From a bacterium (GTDB lineage Bacteria > CAIJMQ01 > JAADFP01): 11,961 bases of DNA. This document shows, piece by piece, positions 8,080-11,961 of this stretch. The stretch lies in assembly GCA_027021085.1 (NCBI GenBank), contig JALUVB010000096.1, positions 1-11,961 of the forward strand, read 5' to 3'. The notes beneath the pieces are model-generated. The model ran no database searches. It saw only the letters and a list, made by a program, of their open reading frames with translations, and was not told where the DNA came from. How positions within the stretch are numbered: position 1 is the first letter of the stretch; every line of letters begins with the position of its first letter. Made by a program: the position numbers and the translations under genes.

Positions 8080-8349
8080 ATGAATAAAGCTGAGCTGGTA
8101 GAAAAGGTGGCAGAGGCTGTTTGCACAAAAAAGGAGGCAGAGGCAGCAGTGGATGCCGTAATTGGTGCTATCACTGAGGCATTGAAGAAGGGAGAAGATG
8201 TAAGGCTGGTAGGCTTTGGGACATTCCAGGTTAAGAAAAGGGCAGCAAGAGAAGGGAGAAATCCCAGGACTGGAGCTACTCTCTCTATTCCTGCAAAGAA
8301 GGTTCCTGTGTTTAAAGCTGGAAAATCACTCAAAGACGCTGTTGCCTGA
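8080..8349 (+). CDS. hup: HU-family nucleoid DNA-binding protein
   Basis: An 89-residue protein of normal HU/IHF length. HU dimers bend and compact chromosomal DNA. The N-terminal helices start [12 protein letters not shown], the core has GFGTF (45-49), and the DNA-gripping arm has [14 protein letters not shown] (59-72) with the intercalating proline at P62. The end is [14 protein letters not shown], as in many bacterial HUs. Arm sequence and length favour an HU homodimer over an IHF subunit. The ATG is fixed by a strong Shine-Dalgarno at 8066-8073. It has its own promoter and terminator and therefore looks monocistronic. C15 in helix 1 is a little unusual for HU. Confidence 0.97.
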   Translation: MNKAELVEKVAEAVCTKKEAEAAVDAVIGAITEALKKGEDVRLVGFGTFQVKKRAAREGRNPRTGATLSIPAKKVPVFKAGKSLKDAVA

Positions 8350-8365
8350 TTATTCTCTTTATTTT

Positions 8366-8417
8366 ATTAAAAAGGGCAATTCTCGAAAGGACCAACTTCG
8401 GGGTTGCCTTTTTTAAT
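8366..8417 (+). terminator. Rho-independent terminator after hup
   Basis: The left arm at 8366-8380 (ATTAAAAAGGGCAAT) pairs with the right arm at 8403-8417 (GTTGCCTTTTTTAAT). This gives about 15 base pairs including two G-U, with the GC part at GGGC/GCC, closing on a 22-nt loop and with a six-T run at 8409-8414. The A-rich left arm means it could also stop transcription from the other strand. The loop has a smaller competing hairpin, CAACT/GGTTG around TCGG, which would use part of the right arm. Confidence 0.75.
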
Positions 8418-8445
8418 TGATTTTTGTCCTGTTTTTTGCTATTTT
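8417..8445 (+). promoter_or_regulatory. Probable promoter of the memo operon
   Basis: TTGATT at 8417-8422, 17 bases, then TATTTT at 8440-8445, with TG at 8437-8438 giving an extended -10. The last -10 base is seven positions from the A of the memo ATG at 8452, so the expected transcription start coincides with the start codon. The region is T-rich, so chance matches are a concern. The supporting facts are the terminator just upstream and the lack of any Shine-Dalgarno before memo. Confidence 0.5.
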
Positions 8446-8451
8446 TAGACG

Positions 8452-9255
8452 ATGTTCAGGCAGGCTAAATTTGCAGGGGATTTTTATCCAAGCGACGTCT
8501 TCACTCTACAGGATTTTATCCGGAATCTCCTGCAAGAAGGTATTCCGCGGGAACGGGTAATGGGAGCTATTGTACCGCATGCGGGGTACCTTTTTGCCGG
8601 GAAAGTGTATGCAGATGTTTACTCCCGCATCGAGATTCCCTCCAAAGTTGTGCTGTTAGGCCCTAATCACAAGGGCGAAGGGCCCTTGTCGTCCATCTGG
8701 GACAAGGGGTCCTGGGCAACTCCCTTGGGAAAGGTAAAGGTGAACGAGGAGATTGCCGATGCGCTGCTTTCCTATTCCAGGTTTTTAGAAGTGGATACGC
8801 GTTCCCACGCAGAGGAGTATTCCCTGGAAGTGCAGCTCCCCTTTCTGCAACATATTAACCCCCGGATAGAAATTGTGCCTGTGCTCCTCTCTCCCTCTGA
8901 CTATGAAGTGTACCAGGACCTGGCAGATGCACTCAGCAACATAGGGAAAGAGTGGGAAGAAAATATCCTGTTTCTGGCTACCACGGACTTTACCAAGTAC
9001 CAGCCGCAGGAAGAAGCAGTGCATAATGATAGTTTGACCATGGAAATATTTGAACGCCTGGACGACCTGCTTTTGCTGGAGAGGATGGAACACCACCAGA
9101 TAGATATGTGCGGTTATGTCCCGGTAGTAGTGAATATTTTAGCCTGCAAGGCACTGGGAGCAACAAGGGGAGAAGTTGTATCCTACGCTACAAGCGGAGA
9201 GGTAACTGGATACTACGATGAAGTAGTAGGATACGGAGGCATTATAATAAAGTGA
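8452..9255 (+). CDS. amrB: Memo-family protein (AmmeMemoRadiSam system protein B)
   Basis: A 267-residue protein of the Memo family, related in fold to class III extradiol dioxygenases and, in bacteria, often found with an AMMECR1 protein and a radical SAM enzyme in an uncharacterised system. Family marks are the N-terminal AKFAGDFYP (5-13), VPHAGY (41-46, H43), GPNHKG (70-75, H73), HAEEYSLEVQLPFLQ (119-133), TTDFTKYQ (177-184), H191 and CGYVPVV (220-226). H43, H73 and C220 align with the metal ligands reported for human MEMO1. An in-frame TAG two codons upstream (8446-8448) means the ATG at 8452 is the first possible start. It has no Shine-Dalgarno and sits where transcription should begin. 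The two usual partners are not in view. The next gene starts after one base. The exact reaction is unknown. Confidence 0.93.
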   Translation: MFRQAKFAGDFYPSDVFTLQDFIRNLLQEGIPRERVMGAIVPHAGYLFAGKVYADVYSRIEIPSKVVLLGPNHKGEGPLSSIWDKGSWATPLGKVKVNEEIADALLSYSRFLEVDTRSHAEEYSLEVQLPFLQHINPRIEIVPVLLSPSDYEVYQDLADALSNIGKEWEENILFLATTDFTKYQPQEEAVHNDSLTMEIFERLDDLLLLERMEHHQIDMCGYVPVVVNILACKALGATRGEVVSYATSGEVTGYYDEVVGYGGIIIK

Positions 9256-9256
9256 T

Positions 9257-9763
9257 ATGCTGCAAGTTTATACTGGCGACGGCAAGGGCAAAACTTCCGC
9301 TGCCATAGGTGCAGCCACGCGTGCGCTGGGCAGGGGATGGCGAGTATTGCTCATTCAGTTTTTTAAACCCGAGCCGTCCGGAGAGATTCAGGTGCTTGCC
9401 TGCTTTGCGCCCTTGCTTGAGATCATAAGAAGCCAGGTCCCGCATCCTCTCTTCTCCAAAGAGCAAAAAGAAACAGTGCAAACCAAGTTAAAAGAGGAAT
9501 GGCAAAGCATGCTTTCCCGTATAGAGAGAGGGACATGGGACATGCTTATACTGGATGAAATGAATGTGGTTTTAACCGGGGCTTTCCTTACCTGGGAAGA
9601 AGTTTCTCCTCTCCTGAGGTTCCTGCCCGAGAAAGAAATTATCTTTACCGGCCGGGGGATAATCCCTCCCCTGGAAAGGAAGGCAGACCTCATCACCGAA
9701 ATGGTGGAGAGAAAACATCCCTATGAGCGTGGGCTCCCGGGAAGAGAAGGCATAGAGTACTGA
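9257..9763 (+). CDS. cobO: Cob(I)yrinic acid a,c-diamide / corrinoid adenosyltransferase (CobA/BtuR type)
   Basis: A 168-residue cytoplasmic P-loop enzyme that moves the 5'-deoxyadenosyl group of ATP onto Co(I) corrinoids to form adenosylcobamides, in synthesis or salvage. Motifs in order are GDGKGKTSAAIGAA (7-20, Walker A of the family's GxxGKGKT form), RVLLIQFFKP (29-38), DMLILDEMN (95-103, Walker B-like), and the C-terminal signature TGRG then ADLITEMVERKHPYERGLPGREGIEY (143-168). This is the CobA/CobO/BtuR family, not the PduO or EutT type. Length is near normal, slightly short between residues 45 and 70. It starts one base after the memo stop without a close Shine-Dalgarno, so it probably depends on translational coupling. 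With the downstream RACo-like gene it points to corrinoid cofactor handling. No cobalamin riboswitch is seen upstream. Confidence 0.92.
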   Translation: MLQVYTGDGKGKTSAAIGAATRALGRGWRVLLIQFFKPEPSGEIQVLACFAPLLEIIRSQVPHPLFSKEQKETVQTKLKEEWQSMLSRIERGTWDMLILDEMNVVLTGAFLTWEEVSPLLRFLPEKEIIFTGRGIIPPLERKADLITEMVERKHPYERGLPGREGIEY

Positions 9764-11157
9764 TGAAAAAATTAAGGCTGGCAATAATCATCATAATCGG
9801 AATATTCACCATATCTTCTGTTCTGGCCATTTTCTTTGTTTCCTATAATGCCCTGACGAAAGAAAGCATTGCCCTTTTTGGCGAATACCAGCTTGCCCTT
9901 ACCCAGGAGGCAGGAAAGAGGTTTGCTGACTGGATAGAGAAGCTTTACGGAGAGATATACTGGCTGTCCCGCTTCCTGGGCGACACCAGCGAAGAAGCCT
10001 GGCTGCCCCTTATGCAGGATACCTGGGAAAGGATAAGAAGTGGGAACAAGCGCACCATCAAAGAAATCTGGCTACTGGATAAGGAAGGAAAAGGTAAGCT
10101 GATCCTCCCTATCGACGCCGGGGACTTTTTCATAGGAAGAAGTTTCTCCTACCGTGCTTACTTTAAAAGGGTGAAAAAAACCCTGCAACCAGAACTTACC
10201 CTGCCCTTTATAGGAAACGACGGGCGTTATCGAATTGCCCTGGTGGTACCCTTCAAGAAGGATGGTAAATTTAACGGGGTAATAGGGATTTCTCTTTCCC
10301 CGGAAACTCTTTACAGGAGCCAGTTCCACTTTCTTCGGCTGGGCCAGGGAAGCCAGATGGCCCTTGCGGATAAAGAAGGCAATGTGATTCTTTCTCCCAT
10401 GTACATAGGGGAGAAAATCTCCCTGCTAAAAGAAAAAGAGAAATTATATCCCCTCAACTCGCGGGTAATCAGGGGAAAGATTTTCTTTGGCAGGAGGGGG
10501 CTTTCCCCCCACAGCATAATCGCCTATGTGCCACTACATTTATTCGGCTACTCTTACACCCTGCTTGCCTTCACTCCCCAACAGGAGGCCCTGCTGTTTC
10601 CCATGAGCGTTCTCCGCCTTCCCCTTGTATTTACTTTTATTGCCATTGGTTTTATAATACTGGGCTTTTATTCCTTCTGGGAGAGGATGAAGATGAGCGA
10701 TAAACTTTATAAGCTCAGTGTAACGGACGGATTAACCAAGTTGCGCAACCATCATAACTTCTATACCATCTTACCCCGCGAAATAAAGCGGGCAGAGCGC
10801 TACAATCGTCCCCTTACCCTGATTATGTCGGACGTGGATGGATTTAAAAAGTATAATGACACCTACGGGCATCTGGAGGGAGACAAGGTACTGGAGAAAA
10901 TAGGGGAAATACTGCAGAAATCCCTGCGGGCAGGAATAGATTCTGCCTTCCGCTACGGAGGAGATGAGTTCGCCATACTACTGCCCGAAACCAGCGTAGA
11001 GGAAGCCAGGAAGATTGCTGGCAGGATAAGGGAAAATTTCGCCGACGAGGGTCTTTCCCTGAGCATGGGCGTGGTGGAATGGAAGAAAGGTTGGGATGAG
11101 AAAACATTTGTCAGGGAGGCAGACCGAGCACTCTACAAAATGAAGAAGGCAAAGTGA
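9763..11157 (+). CDS. Membrane-bound dCache-GGDEF diguanylate cyclase
   Basis: A 464-residue sensor enzyme predicted to make c-di-GMP from two GTP. One membrane helix lies at about 7-27. An extracytoplasmic sensing part runs over about 30-280 with dCache features: IWLLDKEGK (102-110), FSYRAYFKR (128-136), IALVVPFKKDGKFNGVIGIS (158-177), and a second lobe with ALADKEGNVILSP (200-212). A second helix follows at about 284-304, then a cytoplasmic GGDEF domain: TDGLTKLRNHHNF (321-333), DVDGFKKYND (357-366), YGGDEFAILLPE (398-409) and a final ADRALYKMK (453-461). The active-site GGDEF is intact. The inhibitory RxxD site is not canonical: D393 is in place, but the arginine position holds A390, with R389 one residue off. 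Its ATG shares an A with the adenosyltransferase TGA. The ligand is unknown. Confidence 0.93.
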   Translation: MKKLRLAIIIIIGIFTISSVLAIFFVSYNALTKESIALFGEYQLALTQEAGKRFADWIEKLYGEIYWLSRFLGDTSEEAWLPLMQDTWERIRSGNKRTIKEIWLLDKEGKGKLILPIDAGDFFIGRSFSYRAYFKRVKKTLQPELTLPFIGNDGRYRIALVVPFKKDGKFNGVIGISLSPETLYRSQFHFLRLGQGSQMALADKEGNVILSPMYIGEKISLLKEKEKLYPLNSRVIRGKIFFGRRGLSPHSIIAYVPLHLFGYSYTLLAFTPQQEALLFPMSVLRLPLVFTFIAIGFIILGFYSFWERMKMSDKLYKLSVTDGLTKLRNHHNFYTILPREIKRAERYNRPLTLIMSDVDGFKKYNDTYGHLEGDKVLEKIGEILQKSLRAGIDSAFRYGGDEFAILLPETSVEEARKIAGRIRENFADEGLSLSMGVVEWKKGWDEKTFVREADRALYKMKKAK

Positions 11158-11961
11158 AATCTTTTTATACAATTAAATTCCTTCCCGAAAATAAGGAAAT
11201 CCAGGTGCTGGAGGGAGCTTCTCTACTCTTTGCCGCCATTAAAGCCGGTATAACCATAAATACCCCCTGCGGCGGGAAGGGTATCTGCGGAAAATGCCGG
11301 GTGGTGATTTTACCTGCTCCTCCTCCCACCCCGCAGGAAAAAAGGATTTTAAGCGAGAAGGAGATAGAAAAAGGCTGGCGGTTATCCTGCCAGCACCAGG
11401 TAACCTGTAACCTTAAGGTAGAAATCCCCTCGTCTTCCCGTTATTTTCGCCAGGTCATTCTTACCAAAATGCATGGAGGCAAAGTCTCCCTTTCTCCCCC
11501 GGTAAAAAGGGTCTCCTTTCCCATGCCTTCTCTTTCCCTGGGAGAGAGAAGCATAGGGGAAAAGGTGCTTCCTCCCCATCTGCATCTTGACCTTTATTCC
11601 TTACGACACCTGGCGCAAAGCTTCAAAAAAGGCAGGGCTTTCTCTTCTGTGGTAAATGCTCACCAGGTCCTGGAGGTAAAGCAGGAGGGAAACCTTTTGG
11701 GCATAGCCTTTGATATCGGCACCACCACGGTAGTGGGATACCTGGTGAACCTGGAAAGCGGGGAAATGATAGATGTCCATGCCATTACAAACCCCCAGGT
11801 AATTTACGGCGATGACGTAATCTCTCGTATTGAGTATGCTGCCCGGGAAGACGGGCTCAAAGATTTGAGCCAGGCTATCCTGGGGGGAATAAATACAATA
11901 ATAAAAGAACTCTGTAAAAAGAACCAGCTTTCCCCGGAAGAAATTTTCGAGCTCAGCGTAG
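11154..11961 (+). CDS. RACo-like 2Fe-2S ferredoxin/ASKHA ATPase for corrinoid protein reactivation (partial, 3' end outside window)
   Basis: The first 269 codons of a protein built like RACo, the ATP-dependent reductive activator that returns accidentally oxidised Co(II) corrinoid proteins to Co(I). An N-terminal plant-type 2Fe-2S ferredoxin domain has C39-x5-C45-x2-C48 (TPCGGKGICGKC) and C79 (RLSCQHQ). A linker follows, then the start of the DUF4445 ASKHA domain with GIAFDIGTTTVVGYLVNLESG (183-203, nucleotide-phosphate loop) and NPQVIYGDDVISRIEYA (213-229). The GTG at 11154 overlaps the cyclase stop as GTGA and has AAGAAGG at 11143-11149. The first residues (FYTIKFLPENKEI) form the expected first ferredoxin strand, so the start is convincing. 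Usual partners are the corrinoid iron-sulfur protein or methyltransferase corrinoid proteins, none of which is in view. The substrate protein cannot be decided here. Confidence 0.9.
   Translation, partial: MKSFYTIKFLPENKEIQVLEGASLLFAAIKAGITINTPCGGKGICGKCRVVILPAPPPTPQEKRILSEKEIEKGWRLSCQHQVTCNLKVEIPSSSRYFRQVILTKMHGGKVSLSPPVKRVSFPMPSLSLGERSIGEKVLPPHLHLDLYSLRHLAQSFKKGRAFSSVVNAHQVLEVKQEGNLLGIAFDIGTTTVVGYLVNLESGEMIDVHAITNPQVIYGDDVISRIEYAAREDGLKDLSQAILGGINTIIKELCKKNQLSPEEIFELSV

Noticed and set aside
8216-8416. 66-codon plus-strand frame overlapping hup
   Set aside because: It is out of frame with hup and runs through the terminator, with no start signal or motif.

Overview
The window is a gene-dense stretch of bacterial chromosome. 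All ten genes lie on the + strand. It probably comes from an uncultured, anaerobic, diderm (LPS-making) bacterium. The evidence is an ADP-heptose-type GT9 glycosyltransferase (outer-membrane LPS core), pyruvate phosphate dikinase, an adenosine-specific kinase of the type frequent in archaea and deep-branching anaerobes, a TrpB2-type tryptophan synthase beta chain, and a RACo-like corrinoid-reactivating ATPase. Coding strands are purine-rich, with frequent AGA/AGG and ATA codons. I cannot name the phylum from sequence alone. There are no mobile elements, tRNAs, rRNAs or CRISPR arrays.

Region 1 (1-7863) reads as one tightly packed operon: the 3' end of an unknown gene, a GT9 heptosyltransferase, glyS (glycyl-tRNA synthetase beta chain, without glyQ beside it), trpB2, ppdK and adenosine-specific kinase. 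Junctions are overlaps or gaps of 2-17 nt, except for a 109-nt gap before glyS that holds an odd cysteine-rich reading frame. Region 2 (7847-8079) is the only substantial non-coding stretch. It begins with a mosaic of degenerate 7- to 9-base tandem repeats that supplies the last codons and stop of the kinase gene, and it ends in a good sigma70-type promoter.

Region 3 (8080-8417) is a stand-alone HU gene with its own promoter, a strong Shine-Dalgarno and a Rho-independent terminator. Region 4 (8417-11961, continuing past the edge) starts with a promoter placed so that transcription would begin at the memo start codon, so the transcript is probably leaderless. It is followed by memo, a corrinoid adenosyltransferase, a membrane-bound dCache-GGDEF diguanylate cyclase and a 2Fe-2S/ASKHA corrinoid-activation protein, all joined by 1-nt gaps or stop/start overlaps.

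Functionally, region 1 mixes envelope, translation and central-carbon/adenylate functions. PPDK interconverts PEP/AMP/PPi and pyruvate/ATP/Pi, and the kinase next to it makes AMP. Region 4 couples corrinoid cofactor making and reactivation to a c-di-GMP sensor, which is the least expected combination here. The leads best worth following are the heptamer mosaic, the corrinoid/c-di-GMP/Memo operon and the probable leaderless memo transcript. I saw no clear-cut new defence or mobile system.
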